From Lingula anatina (Eukaryota; Brachiopoda; Lingulata; Lingulida; Lingulidae): 64,000 nt of DNA. Each line of letters starts with the position of its first letter. The stretch's first letter is position 1. This document shows positions 24,901 to 38,519 of the stretch, in pieces. The stretch lies in assembly GCF_001039355.2 (NCBI RefSeq), contig NW_019775563.1, positions 169,537-233,536 of the forward strand. The letters run 5' to 3'. Below the pieces are notes generated by a model. It had not been told where the DNA came from and did not search any database. It saw only the letters and a program-made list of their open reading frames with translations. A program made the translations under genes and the position numbers.

Positions 24901-26308
24901 GGAAATTGCACAGAACACCTTAATTACGCTGTTGTCGGTGGTGGAATATATAAATGTATCTGTAGGCGTGTTTAGTGGGTCTGAGAGAGAGAGAGAGAGA
25001 GAGACAGAAAGAGAGGGACAGACATTCTTTAAAGAGATCAGGGTATGTGTTTTGGTCTTTGTTTATGCCATCTCCCAAAATGTCGGAATTACCTGTGTGT
25101 GTTTGCATGAGCACGCTTGTAAGTGTGAATGCATTCTGTACAAGTTTTCAAAAATTTATATTTTTGTGGAGTCTCAGGTTTTAATTATTTCCTGTTTTAC
25201 CAACGGCCCTTTGGAACATTATGGTTATCTTGGTGGGTTCTATGATTGTTCTTCCAGTTTTTCGTCACGAACCGCAAAAAATAAACAAAGTAATAATACA
25301 TTGATGAATAAACAAATAAAAAATAGATGAATCCGTGACCGGGAGTGAATTGCCAATATCTTGGTCGCCAGTAATCATCCAGGCTTTATGATCCGAGCAC
25401 TCACTTGTTCATGACCCTCCCGCTGTCCCGGCAGCACACCAAGGCCCATTCAATCGATTTACGAACCATCTATGTAAACTAATTCTGTATTCATAAAGTT
25501 TTATGGGTTCAGTCACCCCGAAGTGTTAATTACATGACTACTGGGTTCGGATTCCGTTGCACTATTAGGGGTTTCATTGGAACCTACGCGTTATTGGATG
25601 AAAATGGGTTTGCAAATAGGTTGCACTGGTTTACGTCTGTAGGCCAAATGGCTGTACGCAAAAATGCCACAAATCGCCGTCCCGTTAGACGATACAATAC
25701 GGATGTGCATAATACGCATTTGGCACCTGTATGCATGTCCAAAATCTAAACGTAAAGGCACGGGCTCGAAAATGCACACATATGAAGGCTTACATGCACG
25801 TGTTGGAGTGCGTGGAGACTGTGCGCGCAGAATTCGTAGCAGTAAACGCTTTTGCAGTCCAATACAACACACGGAGTCGACAAAAGATAACTACTTATTG
25901 AATACTTTTTAACTGGCCATTATAAATGTATTAAATGGAGAATAATTATTGATTTGCACAAAAAAAAATCGTTTGACATTTGATATTATCAAAATACACA
26001 CGTGTTGGTGTTAAAGTTGAGCAAGCAACTCATAGCATGTCACAGGCAGTTCAAATGCACAAGATAGAATGTCACTGAGACATTCATTTCGTCCCTAATT
26101 TCAGGCGACAAAGAAACACGCGGAAATAGATTAACGCTGATATGTGCACTGAATCATTTTCTAAATACATATTAACGTACCGCTATCCCCAGGAATTGGG
26201 TTGCACGCGGGGTTCGAGCAAATTATCTGCTTCCTAGAGTTAATCTAAAAATGGATCTAATGAAGGACAAATGGCTCTGGACTTGATTCCTTTAAAGAGG
26301 ATATTTAC
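21970..26308. other. Intergenic, no supported gene
   Basis: Overlapping short frames occur on both strands around 22980-23750 and 25534-25912, but they lack domains, periodic codon bias and splice context. A (GA)n run lies at 24982-25004. Confidence 0.35.
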
Positions 26309-26484
26309 ACCGGTGTAACGTGATAGAGTCTCCCCCATGACAAAGAGTCCGCTTCCCATTTATTTGTGCAGGTAAGCCTCGCCCTAGATTTTGACCCACT
26401 TAGGTCAGGCTAACCCTAACCAAATAAATGGAGGGCTGACTTTCTGTCACACGGACCCTTAGTTTTGTTACACCGGGTCTCGGT
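26309..26484. mobile_element. ~175 bp TIR element, CCGGTGTAAC ends
   Basis: ACACCGGTGTAACGTGAT at the left pairs with the complement of GTTACACCGGGT at the right. The inverted homology continues through 'TCCATTTATTTG' and 'GGTTAGCCT'-like blocks toward the centre. It is a small non-coding palindromic element. Confidence 0.65.
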
Positions 26485-28603
26485 CTGGCATAACACTGAG
26501 GATGTTTCAAAGTACCTTTGGCCTAGACAGAACGATCTCAAGGGTGTTTAAATCGATTTGTCATCAACTCATCTAGCAATTAGGTATATGGATCATTAAG
26601 TTATTCTGGTAATGTTGATGTTACTTTATTTTAGCTGGTCGTTATAGTATACTGTGTCATCAACGAATGAAAGGGTTTCCGTATCGCCCAGCGCAGACAA
26701 CATGGTACAAGCTCATCTACTGAGTTAGCGACAATGAAAGCTCATTATGTTTTCCTATGAGGGGGTGGTCGGCTCATCCCCTGGTTAAAATACACTTTAT
26801 CAAAATAACACGATTCAGAGATGACCCTCCGACCACGTGTGTTTTGTCAGCGCACCTTGCAAAGCTAGGACGAGATGAAGTTTTCCATCTCACGAAATAA
26901 AGACTGAAACCAGAACATCACGTCGGAGACCTAATGATAAAACTTGCGGGCAGGGGACAGAGAGAGTCGTCAAACCCCTTTATTACAAGCATGTCTCTCA
27001 GCCGCCTCAGTAACGGCTATGGTACGCTGATGAAAGAGATTAGTTTCTAGTAATCCTTGAAATTCGGGACGTGAAAGCTGGTATATCTGACTATGGCAGC
27101 CAAAACATGTCAATATTTTAAGATGTCTTTAAAGAAATTCCTCTACGCTGTAAGTACCATCACTTCTTTAATTTTCGCAATGAAGGGATTCAATGTACCA
27201 ACATAAAAGATTAGTTGGATAAGTATCAGAAACGAAAAAGAACTCCCCCTCCTCCCCTCCCCACACACTACTTCTTTCAAAACGCATACAATGTGCCTTA
27301 TTACTGCGAATAAAACCAATCTGAGCTTTGATTAGTTACCATTCGTCACCATTCAACCTACCATACAACAACGCCCACTCGCTCAATCCGGGCTTGCAAA
27401 TGGAAAAAGCGCACATAAATAATACATATTGCTTTAGAACTGGAAAGGCCCTTATTGGGCACGGCGTTATGGATTTTACTTTGGTAATGATGGATTTCAT
27501 TTGGTTAATTTATTCATTTATTATAATTATTGTTATAATTTTGCATATTAATATTACTCGAATTGTATTTATTTCAGTTTAAGTTAACAATATACATGTA
27601 CATGTAGCTGTCACGAATTTAGCCAGACATACATATCTATTGCCAAAACGAGTCAAGATATTTAATCGTATTAAACATAGCATCGTAACTTAACGGTATA
27701 TTCTCCGCGTTTGAAAATGTACATGTCTACATAGACTCTCCTTTAAAGGCTATCCCGCCCAATTCAGACCCTTAAAAAAGACATAAAAACCCTTAAATAA
27801 AAATACCGGATCTCGTTGTTTCCTTTGAAAAGAACACTCAGACAAGTCCGACTTATGTCTGGTCATTCATTTAGAACTAAATGAGTTACTTTGAAATCGC
27901 ATAAAACGTCGAATTAAAGTGCAAGTTGGGAATGGTTGAGCAATGAACCTTGAATAGAAGAATTTTTTCAAGGAAAATTCGATTTGGCGGGTAGATCATG
28001 AATAGGATATCTTAGATACACTCTGACAAAAATATGACAATTTATTGGTTTCTGCACTGTGTTAATGTAGACAGTTACTTGTCATGGACTTGTTAACGAA
28101 CACGAGGCGAGTCAAGAACGCTGCTAGTACATGTAAGTCATGTAAGAGGTTTTCAGAAATCAAATATGTTTCATTTTCTCTGTTACAAAAAAGCTCTTTA
28201 ACTCAGATAGTCGATTCCGACTGCAACTCAAAACTGTAACTTGCACACACCCATACCAGTGGCACTATTTCAGAAATCTGATAAGGTTATGGTTACTAGG
28301 AAACCGGCATAAATTTAAGGACTTTGAGAGGGTTGAACAACGCCAAAGTTGTCGCATTGATGGTGTCCTTGGAGTTTCTTGTTATTTCAAGAAACATATT
28401 TAAGAAGCATGGGATTAAACTGAAAATCTAATATGCCTTGTGTTTCTATGTATTGATACACTACAGCAGGAATGTTGATATGGTGACTTCGCCTTCTGGT
28501 GTGTAACTGTTATGGTTTTCCAATGGAGGATCCAGCCACAAAGAGTATCGTGCTTCACCCACCTCCTTCAACCACCTCTCCAGTCTTCCTCCACCCAAAA
28601 AAC
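26485..28603. other. Intergenic, nothing recognised
   Basis: AT-rich sequence with no supported exon, RNA gene or repeat family. Confidence 0.35.
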
Positions 28604-28668
28604 AATATAATATAATATAATATAATATAATATAATATAATATAATATAATATAATATAATATAATAA
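28604..28668. repeat. (TATAA)n pentanucleotide microsatellite
   Basis: About thirteen uninterrupted copies of a five-base TATAA unit. Confidence 0.97.
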
Positions 28669-29111
28669 GCGAAGAGAGACAAAAGCTATGAAAGTGTCCA
28701 ATCACTCTGTACGCTATATAACAGTAGAATTGCCCATGTTAACTATAGTTAATGTCATATCTATTTTTTATATCCTTGTGCCTTCTTAGCAATTTCTTGT
28801 ATTCGTCAGTGTCACGAATTTATCCATGGTATTGTTTTTGATAACTTGAAGCTCTGTCAAAGAAATTAATTTACTACCACTTAAGCTTAGTATTGCGTTG
28901 CAAAAACACATGAAAACCTCTTAGTCGGAACACGCGAACACTTAATTGTGCTTTTGTTTCAGAAAGTCGATATAGTTTCGATTTCAAAAATACTAGTGAG
29001 TAAGGTATTTTTCTGCGATAAATGGGGACAGAAATATAAATGTACCGAACTGTCTGAAATCACGTTTTGTCCAGAAAGGTAATTGTTTCCGTAACATTAC
29101 GACTTACACCT

Positions 29112-29334
29112 CATTTCCATAGATTTTTAGATCGATCTATCCCTGTGGGGAGTCTCACTAGATTACTGTCAGCTTGGTCGGCTTAAGCGTCTGTCCCGCC
29201 TACTAAAAGCTGTCAGGGGGTAATTAACTATGGTGCCCGCTCGGCTGACTGCAATTTAGCGTGAACCCCCAGGGAGTTAGGTCGATCTAAATCTTAATCT
29301 TTAGATCGATCTAAATCTCTGGGAAAGCACCCTT
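29112..29334 (+). mobile_element. 'GATCGATC' MITE, copy 4
   Basis: TTCCATAGATTTTTAGATCG at the left is mirrored by GATCTAAATCTCTGGGAA at the right. The interior is shared with copy 3, including GTCAGCTTGGTCGGCTTAAG. Confidence 0.85.
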
Positions 29335-30290
29335 AGTTTTCTGAGGTATAGGTTTCCTTTGCCTTTCTGAAATGTTGTAAAACGTCGCTGGAACGTTTTA
29401 ACTTAAAAGTCTTTATCCCAGATTCTGTATGCAGACCATTCATATTGGGAATGTATTTGGAAGATTGATTTATTCTTTTGGCGTCTCACATCTTTGGTTT
29501 GCTACAGGCTGTACTTTTAGGGAATGTTGATAAAAACGATATCTCCCATGCTTGTTTCTATCAAAGTCATTTGTCATTTGGCACTCTTTTGGTATATAGG
29601 AATACTGGATCGTATTCAGCTGCACTTCGTGTTTATTACAATATCTGCCATCATTATGAGTATTGATTTGACAGACGTCTTGTCAAGTAATTGTTGTAAA
29701 TGAATAATTCTCCCCGTTACTCTACCCAGCTTACTTATTAACAGGCACATTTTACGTGTAGATCACACGATTCTGAAACGTTAATGACATATTGGAAAAC
29801 ATGCATCACAGCTCGTTAGTTTTTATGAAGTGGCAGTTGTCATTTTGGAGTGCTGCTCTTGATTAATATGATATTTAACCATATTAATTTGATTTGTCAT
29901 TTAAGGCACTATGGTCTGTTATTTTAATAATATCTTGGTCTGGTCTGAATCGCGTTCCACATTCCATACGTTACTAAAAAGCTCAGATTTTTGAACCCAA
30001 ATATTGTAATTTAAATTTTAAATGCATATTTTAAGTACATATTCACAATAATTTGCCAAAACACATACACAAAAAATGGCTAAGCATTTGGTTGGGCCAA
30101 GCAAATAAACCATCGCAAAAATAATATCTATAATGTATACTGAATGAATGCAAAATGTACGGTAGGCACGCTCAATAAAGGTAAGACTATTAAAATTCAC
30201 ATGGAGATCAGCAGTAATGATTTACGTCAATAATGTATTTGCCACCTTTACCTTTAAAATACTGAACAAACCATGGAGACTTAGACTGGG

Positions 30291-30531
30291 TTCCCATACT
30301 TAGATCGATCCATCTGAATCGACCTAACTCCCTGGGGGTTCACGCTAAATTGCTATCAGCTCAAGAGGCTTAAATGTCTGTCACGGCTACCGAATCAGCT
30401 AGGGGTAAAGATAATTACCCCTTACCAGCTTTACTAGGCGTGACAGACGTTTAAGCCGGTTAGTTTGATAGCACTTAAATGAGACTCCCCGGGGAGATAG
30501 ATCGACCCAAATATCTGTGGGAATGGTCCCT
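30291..30531. mobile_element. 'GATCGATC' MITE, copy 5, hairpin form
   Basis: GGTTCCCATACTTAGATCG and ATCTGTGGGAATGGTCC form the ends. Inside, GGCTTAAATGTCTGTCACG pairs with CGTGACAGACGTTTAAGCC around a TAGGGGTAAAG...TTACCCCTTA centre, so the whole element can fold as one hairpin. Confidence 0.8.
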
Positions 30532-31201
30532 TATCGTTGCCGGATCGGCCGTCGCTTACGAGTCTGGCGACCAAGACGAGCTTTATCGTAAGCCAGTCTT
30601 TGTACATTTTATCGCAAATCAATAAAGAAGCGATGCGTTCTGAATCTCTGCAGAAAATTAAACACGCTCCCTAAAGCTTCAGGTTTGTCACAGGATGGTA
30701 CAATAATGCAAGACGGCGAGCTTGGACACACAGTCAGATGAAGGTGAACAAGGGATTCATCAATGCGACAATGGATAACCCGATTAAATAGCACATATAC
30801 ATGTTTAAAACTATCCAGTCGCTTTATAAAGATAAATAGGAAATCCCATTAGTGTGGGATTTTATTTTAATTATCATATTGTTTAGTTTTTATATATATC
30901 ATAAAACCAAGGCTGTCGTTAGTTGATATCATAGTCATAACGTGCCCCAAACCATTTTATGGCAATTTTTCATGAGTACCATACATTTGACAGCACCGGT
31001 CAAAATGTTTGAAGGTTGATCAGTCGTTACGTAATTCGATTATTTATGCAATTTCCGCGCATCATTCAATCAAGGACAACGATGTCGATCTGTGAAACAA
31101 GACAAAAAAAAAAAAAAAAAAAAAAAAATCTGCCACATGAGCGGTTAACATTTTATTCATCTTTTTTCTTCAACGGAAGGCAAAGTACCTTAGTGAGCAA
31201 G
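30532..31201. other. Intergenic, poly(A) tract only
   Basis: A 25-base A-run lies at 31104-31128, and nothing else is recognised. Confidence 0.4.
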
Positions 31202-31503
31202 TGTGACGACCCGATATGTCCTACGACCGATATGTCCTACGACCAGAGAACAGGACAGATATGTCCGACAAAAAAGAGCCATATGTGTCCGACAGGCCAG
31301 ATATGTCCGACAAAAAAGAGCCAGTTGTGTCCGACATATCTGGGCTGTCGGACACATCTGGCTCTTTTTTGTCGGACATATCTGGCCTTTTCTGATCGTA
31401 GGACATATCTGGCCTTTCGGGCGTATCGGGTTCTACGATTAGAAAAGGCCAGATATGTCCGACAAAAAAGAGCCAGACGTGTCCGACAGGCCAGGTCGTC
31501 ACA
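31202..31503. mobile_element. 302 bp TIR element with internal inverted subrepeats
   Basis: The ends are perfect 10-bp inverted repeats, TGTGACGACC and GGTCGTCACA. The interior is almost entirely copies, in both orientations, of a ~40 bp module containing CAGATATGTCCGAC and AAAAAAGAGCCAG. Direct copies lie near 31257, 31298 and 31450, and inverted ones near 31335 and 31365. No coding function is credible: the open frames in all phases result from the repeat. Confidence 0.85.
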
Positions 31504-31851
31504 GCATAGCTCTTGATCGTCCCTGGCATTAAAAACCCTCTTTGACACCCATTAGGAATAATAGCAGATAGTCAGTTTTAACGATCCAGTGTGAATGTAC
31601 GATTAATGCGTGTCTGCTCGACGGGACATTAAGATCACTGGATCTTTGGTAAAATGGCAAATTGTTTCTGACAATATATTACTAAACGCGTTCTTCCCTA
31701 TGGGGCATGGCTCTTCGACCCGGGAGTCGCAGCCCATAGTCACTGTTTTATCCCGATAGGTAAAACACCTTCAGATATTAGTTACTTTTTAATGCCTTCA
31801 CACAAGAGGCCATATACCTATTTCGCCGCACAGGATCATTGGTGTCACTAA

Positions 31852-32463
31852 TGGCCCAGTCACAATATCGGCGATCTGTCGGGGATTAGTTTTGGCCAGG
31901 GGTCGTCGTAGAAAATAAAGAATCCTTGAACAATCCTAGCAATAATCCTAATAAAAGTGGAGCAGTCACATTGTCTGAGATTTTTTCAAGGATTTTGACC
32001 CGGTTTTGTCGAAAAATCGTGGGATTAGCCTCGTTGATCGATTGCATCGGAGGCGATCGGAAACGATATCTGCGAGCGTCTTTTCTTGTAATTTTTTTCC
32101 CCCTGGGTATATGTGGGGGAAAAGGACATTGAATCTCAACCTGATTTTCCAATCCCACACAGAATCTTTCGACTAGTCTCAGATTATTCGGAGGACGCCT
32201 CCGAGGGCATCGTAGGTCATCGGAGATTGTGTCTGGGATGCCCAAAATGGGTGAAAAATCTTGCGAGCAATCTTAAAATTTTAAGTTCAAAATTGGGGAC
32301 CGCGACGGGTGTGGCGATGTCTAAAAAATCTGCGACAACCCGTAGGCGTCCGGAGAGCGCCTCCGACGGGTGCAAAATCGTGAGATCTGTCTCAAAATTT
32401 TGTTCAAATTTCCCGGGTTTTACCCATCCCCGACGCATCGCAACTGATTTATGACTGGCCACT
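31852..32463. mobile_element. ~610 bp putative TIR element, GGCC-AGTCA ends
   Basis: GGCCCAGTCACAATATCGGC at the left aligns with the complement of the right end (GGCCAGTCATAAATC), and both sides share GTCGGGGAT further in. The body is locally G+C-rich and repeats GGCG-x-CCTCCGA hairpin motifs, such as GGAGGACGCCTCCGAGG near 32190. It is non-coding. Confidence 0.55.
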
Positions 32464-35400
32464 TACTAAAATTCTAGGCCAAAATAAACTGATACATTTC
32501 TGAAAACCAGAATGATATAGTGTATTGACCATATTTTGTCATGCCTGTCCCCCACCCCCCCTTTGCTGTGTACATTGATGCATTCAGTTTTCCGTCTGAT
32601 GAGTAATGGCACCCGTGAAGCTTTCTTGCATAAAACAGAACCTCGATGTACATTGGTTTTAACTGGGAACTGTCATCAAATTATGTAAAACTTGAATATA
32701 GCTTCATAGTGGTGATGTCATATTTATATTAGGCGACGAAGCGTTTTATACGATCTGTACTTTTCACATCCTGTGCAAAAAAAAAAAAAAACAAAAAAAA
32801 CATGACAGTACGAACATACACCCAAGGGAGTGTAATCCAAGAGAGAGTCAATTTATTGAAGGTCGTCTAACATTATTGCAGACCGTCGATAACAAATGAA
32901 TGGGTTCGTATTTCTTTGGAAAACCGTTTACCGTGTAGTGATCAAAAACAAGTGGACTAACATGAATAATGAGATGTCTTTGTAACCTTGAGAGCTGGTG
33001 TTGCGCATTGATTTCACAGAAATCACTTTGTTAATGATGGTGATTGAATGATCAAACAGTTTTCCTGACATTTTATGCCACAGTAAGCTCTCAGCTGCTG
33101 TCAAGGCGGATATATTCATGTTTTATTAAGTCAGGTTAGACTGAATAATTAGGATATCTCATCCTGAGCGTGCGTCTGGCAAGAACGGTGCCATTTTTTT
33201 TCGCTCATAGCGGAAACCTCTTGCTGTTTATGCTCCAAATTCCCTTATTATTATTATTAATGCGTCTTTAAAAACTCACTTTGTTGAAATTATTATTATT
33301 ATTATTTGTTTGTATTTTAATAGCTTAAAGGTTAATCGCCAGGTAGATTGTATGATTTTAGCATTGTATTTTAAGAATATTTAATTGTATAGTGCATATA
33401 AATTTATATCATTTCAAGTGCATTGAAATGTATTTAATGGGACCCACTGCAGGTCTTTATGGTAAGGAGCATTCTTTTTACTTCTTCTTCTTCTTCTTAT
33501 TATTATTCTGTAAACTAAGATGCTTGAGTATGAGTTAACCTAGAGGATCTGTCTCCGCTTTTCGTGTTCCTATGTTATGGTGGCCATCTCGCGTGGAGAA
33601 TGTTGTTTGAGATATAACCACTTTGTCAGTTTCCATGGCGCCACTTCCTGAACCGAAAAGAGGTGGATCTATGATGTTATGGATTTGTTCAATTCGTATG
33701 GGCACTATAGGCAACTGCGCCCACAAAGTCTTCAGTCTAGTAAAAATGCAAATCTTGTGCTAAACGAACTACTGATGTGCATATGGCGAATACAGGAATG
33801 ACAGGCTTTGAAAAGGTTCACAGGATTATTTTTATTTATGACAAAGTTTCTCTCTCTATTTCTCTCTCTCTCTCTCTCTCTGTCCCTCTCTCTCAGTGTC
33901 TCTGTCTCTGCTTGTGCCTTCAGTGTTTGTCGCTTACCATTGGTGTGATGAACTGTTTTCTTAGAAAATATCTGCTGGAAGTTGACGAGGAGAGCCCTGA
34001 GTTTCAGAAGGGCCTGAAAAACCATCGCTCTTCTGTCAGCATACACCAAATACTGGAGACGGCAGAGCCATTCAGACATGGCAAAAAGCAGAGTTCCCAG
34101 TTTCCGCTGAAACTCAGGGTGCTGAGGAGATCGGTGAAAGTGTGTCGTATAAAGCCCCCGTGCTTTTATCAGTAGTCGTCTGCATGATTGTGGCCACTTG
34201 CTGTGATCCTGCTCATGGTGCTTATGTGCGGTGCACTGATAACCACTTGCTATAGGACTTCTTGCTGCGTAATTAGAATGGATTTCTGTCATTGTGATTC
34301 AAATACATATTATTCCAAGGTGCAGTTTGCGTCACCGGAGTAATTGAAAGCAAGACACGCACTGGCTTTTTATCCAGTTATTATTGATTTGGGATTAATT
34401 ATATAACATGAATTGGATTCATTTAAGCGTATCTACAAATTTGAAATGACATTTTTATTTCTTTTGTCATTTTATATTCACAAATTCTAAAAACTCAGTC
34501 GAAACCTTCATGCCCCCAATTCATGAAGCCAGAAAATGTATTACCTAATAAGTTTTTTTCTTTATTCAGTGACTCATGGGGCCGAAGAACAATTTTAGCT
34601 CGTTTGCCCGTAGTGCAACCCAGGTCAATTTGAAATATCTAAGATGGCTGCCCATGCTTATAGCGAAACGTACCCTTTCATGCTTCGAAAATAAAAAAAA
34701 AAACTCAAATTTTACGTCTGACGCAATTTTGGTACCATTTTGAATCTCAACATGGCCATCAAAAGCAACAACAACGACGAAACTTTAAATGTTCTTCAAA
34801 TACGTTGCCTTAGCGTTCACCCAAGAAACGAACTTTAAACTGCACCCAGTTTGACCAACGAAACACAGACATGCAAACATAAATGCCTATCGATCACAAG
34901 CTTTACTTTATCTTTTATGAGCATTACTTCCCGGGGCTCTAAATCAGAACATTTTTAACGCATACAAAGGCATTAATTAGAGACCAGCTCTGTAAAAAGT
35001 TCGAGCGTCATGACTTCCCTTTCAAAGTTCAACCTTTTATTGCCTGACGAACTTCATTATCTGACAGTTATTCTGTGATGGACGCGAATAAGGGAAGACC
35101 AATCGTGCACCAGCGCATGAATATCGAGCTGATTATTAGAATGTCATTTTTCATTAAGTTTGCCAAAGACGGGTCCCCAGAAAATGAACCGACCCCTGAC
35201 CTGTACAGGACTGATGGCAAAGATTGGCTTCCTTTTGCAGCACCAAAGAAGACCAACTAAAAATTGCCGTTACGCTGCGATCAGACAGGAATATTTCATA
35301 TTGGTGATCGACCTAACTCGCGTTTTTACTCGTCTGATTACCGTTACTGATCTGGGCTCGACTCGAGTTCAATATAATGTCAACTTTGGACAATTGGTGT

Positions 35401-38400
35401 CCGTGTACACTGGTAGTTCTAGGACATCAAAGAGATAAATAAATGAATAGAATTAAGTGAAAGAATAGGGAGATCTACACAACCCTATGCTGCTAAAAAA
35501 TGATAAAAGAAATTTAAGTCAGTTTGGAGCATTTTAGATAAATTAGTGCATGAAACCTTGCATTAACATTTTTAAGGATTTTATTAAGGGGGTGTTGGAA
35601 CATCGATAAAATGGAGCAAATACAAAAAGCAGACGAAGACAATTTTACTACAGTATACATGTATATTGCACAGAGCTGAGAATTGCTAGGGTTTGTCTCG
35701 TTTCAGTGTTTGAGGAGGGAAATCCTGGGAAGTATGGTGTTTCACCGAAGGTAAGGGGAGCCCTTCCCTCCCTTCTCTCCCCCTCCTGTTCCGCCATTTG
35801 CTTACCCATACGATTACCCGATTTATACGCTACACTGCAAGGCTGGTGAAAATGATGCCAAAGTAAAAGCTTTTTTATGTAACTCGATTTCTATAAGTGC
35901 CTATTGTTTGTTTTCAGCATCTCATATTTTATGGTGATTGAGTCTTTTGAATAGACGCTTTACAGAGCAAACGTGTATAGATTAAGATGAAAGCCTTCGG
36001 AATGCAAAATTTAGATCATTCACAGAAAATGAATGTGAGCGACGGTTTATTCGTTTATCGGATTAATGTAGCGTTTTCAATATTTCATGTTTAACTCATA
36101 TCATTCATCCAATAAAAGCACTATTCAAAAGCACACTGCAATAAGTTCCAACTACCTCACACCATTGAGAATCTGTGCATATAGCATAAATTTGTTTGAA
36201 TCATGAATCTTCTGAGACATGAAAGACTTCAGCCATGTTTTGCAGTTTAAACACCTGGCTTGATTTGACTTGTCCAGATCACACATGACCCTCAAGAAAA
36301 TAAGACTTGGTCGAGCATATTTATCTTTTAAAAAGGAATTCCTATGCACCGTCCCCGTCTCTCGGGTATGACCCCACAGGGTGCACACCAATGCAGTCAG
36401 ATTTAGGTGTCACGTATTCCTGTACCTTAAAAAGTGTCACGTCTTTAAAAAAATGTTTCGAAATATCAGTCCTTCTGGTATCTCGGAAACATGTAAGACA
36501 AAACCTAGATCTTTCAAATATGACGCACATATCTTCATCTTTCACATTGCATGTATTCAAATGCTTTTTAAATTTTTACAACTTTTTACAGACGATTTCC
36601 GTTGAGAGGGGGACAAGAATATTGAAATGAATATCTCCTTGATATTCTTACTACGTCAGTGCAACACCAGATGTGCAGGTAACACATGTTAACTTTTTGC
36701 ATGTTAACCCTCGTATGCATTCGAATGATTTTTTAAATTTCCATCACCTTTTAAAGATAATTCCCGTGTACAGAAAGGGTAAGTTTGGCTGCCTGTTTTA
36801 AACGTATCTTGATATCCCAGATCCCTCAGTATAATATCTAACTGAGGCAAGTTAACATATTGCATGTTACGTTTGGCAGCATTACTGCTATTCGACCTAA
36901 TGGAACAGGACGTTTTTTTTACAGTAACAAATGCATATCTATATTTGTTCTTTGATTCAAGCGCAATCATCAATCACGGGTTGACAAGCGATTTTATACT
37001 CTATTACGTACACTGGTGTCTGCAGATCGTGAGATCATTTTACGCATTCGTGCCCACAATCGTCTAAAGGGGATGTGTAACACGCTTTGATTATTGTTAA
37101 AGTAACTGGATATCATAGACATCAAAGCTTCAAGGCATCGTAACCCTCACCGGCAGAAGAGATGCATTAACTGAGCCATGGTACCACTGACGTCACCAAT
37201 TCTCAAGGTCGAAAGGGTCAAATGATTGTCGATCATGTCATGCCAAGTCCATGAAAAAAAAAACAGGACAGTCAATTTGAACTATTACAGTTAAATGCTA
37301 AAAAACGGGACAAAGTCGCTATTGAACAGATTCATAAAAACAGGCATAAATTGTAAAATCAGCCAATCTCAAAAACGATCTCGAAGATATCGAAGAACAA
37401 ACCGTTTATCTTTTTTACGTTTTAGTAAGTCTTGTTGTCAATATACTAAATCAAATCTAATCATTTTCTACCTATTCCCCTGGTGACTTATTCTTATTTG
37501 TCCTTGATGATATGCACGTTTACATGAACGTCTGTGCGATGGTTGGAGATCAAAACGATGGATTTTTGTTTTTTTTTTTTTTTTTTTTTTTTTTTGCTTC
37601 GGAAAATCGAAAACGTAGCCCGGAAAAGAAGTAGTTACATTAAAAAGTTGGCTTTGTGATTAAGTTGTTACGTTGCCAAGGGTCGTTTGAAGGTCATTAG
37701 ATATCACTTCATACAGCGGTCATATTAGCTGTGGGATCCTCCAAAATACTGCAGGTGTTGTTGAAGAATAAACACGAGCTTAAGCGTACCATATTCTCTA
37801 GAGATATCAGACAGAACATCGACACGATCTAAGTCCAAGTTTAATGAGGTTTCACCCGGCGATGCACAAGGTTGACACATCCCAGAGGTCCAGATATCGT
37901 CTTTAAACCAAATCGAATAACCTTGTAGAACACACAGAGACGATGATTGATGCCATGGTTCAACGGATTTCAAGTCCCAAAATGCATGTCAGTGTTATTC
38001 AATTTATCGATTCTGTCGCCCCCCAGTGGCCCTTGTCCAGCGTGTTTATTTTTGATGGGACTTTAACGACTTTGACATTCGTCTTCCTTATATTTGCCAT
38101 TATACCTTTTTGTACTGTCGTTGGTGTTAATTATTTACTTATTAATATGTCTGTTTTATTGTCTTTTGGTGTATTTATTTATTTATTTAATATTACTTTT
38201 TTTCACATGCAAGTATTTTCCCCTTTTTCTTGTCGACTGCAGTAAAATGTTGAGACACATAAATGCTGCGATTTTATTGCTAATGACTGGCCCAACATTA
38301 TGACAGAAATTAATAATTTCCTCATCAAGTTCTAGAAAAGGTAACAGTATATATGCCGCATTTATCGAAAAAAGGACACGTTTTACCACCTGGAGTATTT

Positions 38401-38519
38401 TATTTCCATGATGATTTCCGTAGTAGCATATGCGGAATTGTCTTCAGTAATGAATGTTTTGGATTGTGCTGCCAATGAGAAATCAATACAGACCTAAAGG
38501 GGCGGTGTCCTATGGGGTT
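32464..38519. other. 6 kb intergenic stretch, no supported gene
   Basis: It contains simple repeats ((CT)n at about 33849-33897, a 27-base T-run at 37569-37595, TTA-rich runs near 33248 and 33290) but no exon with domain content. The frames at 33732-34292 come from the CT repeat and unstructured DNA. Confidence 0.35.

Noticed and set aside
30834-30870. Hairpin followed by a T-run, resembling a bacterial terminator
   Set aside because: The DNA is clearly animal nuclear with spliced genes, so a rho-independent terminator has no meaning here.
31202-31503. CRISPR-like array
   Set aside because: The repeats are in both orientations, have no unique spacers, and are bounded by TIRs in a eukaryotic context.
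31016-31548. Several overlapping open frames of about 100-166 codons with repetitive Arg/Tyr/Asp-rich products
   Set aside because: They come from the inverted subrepeats and poly(A) of a small TIR element. All phases are open and none has a start, domain or splice context.
33732-34292. 186-codon minus-strand frame and 132-codon plus-strand frame
   Set aside because: Both are opened by the (CT)n repeat at 33849-33897. The remainder has no recognised domain and no codon-level signal.
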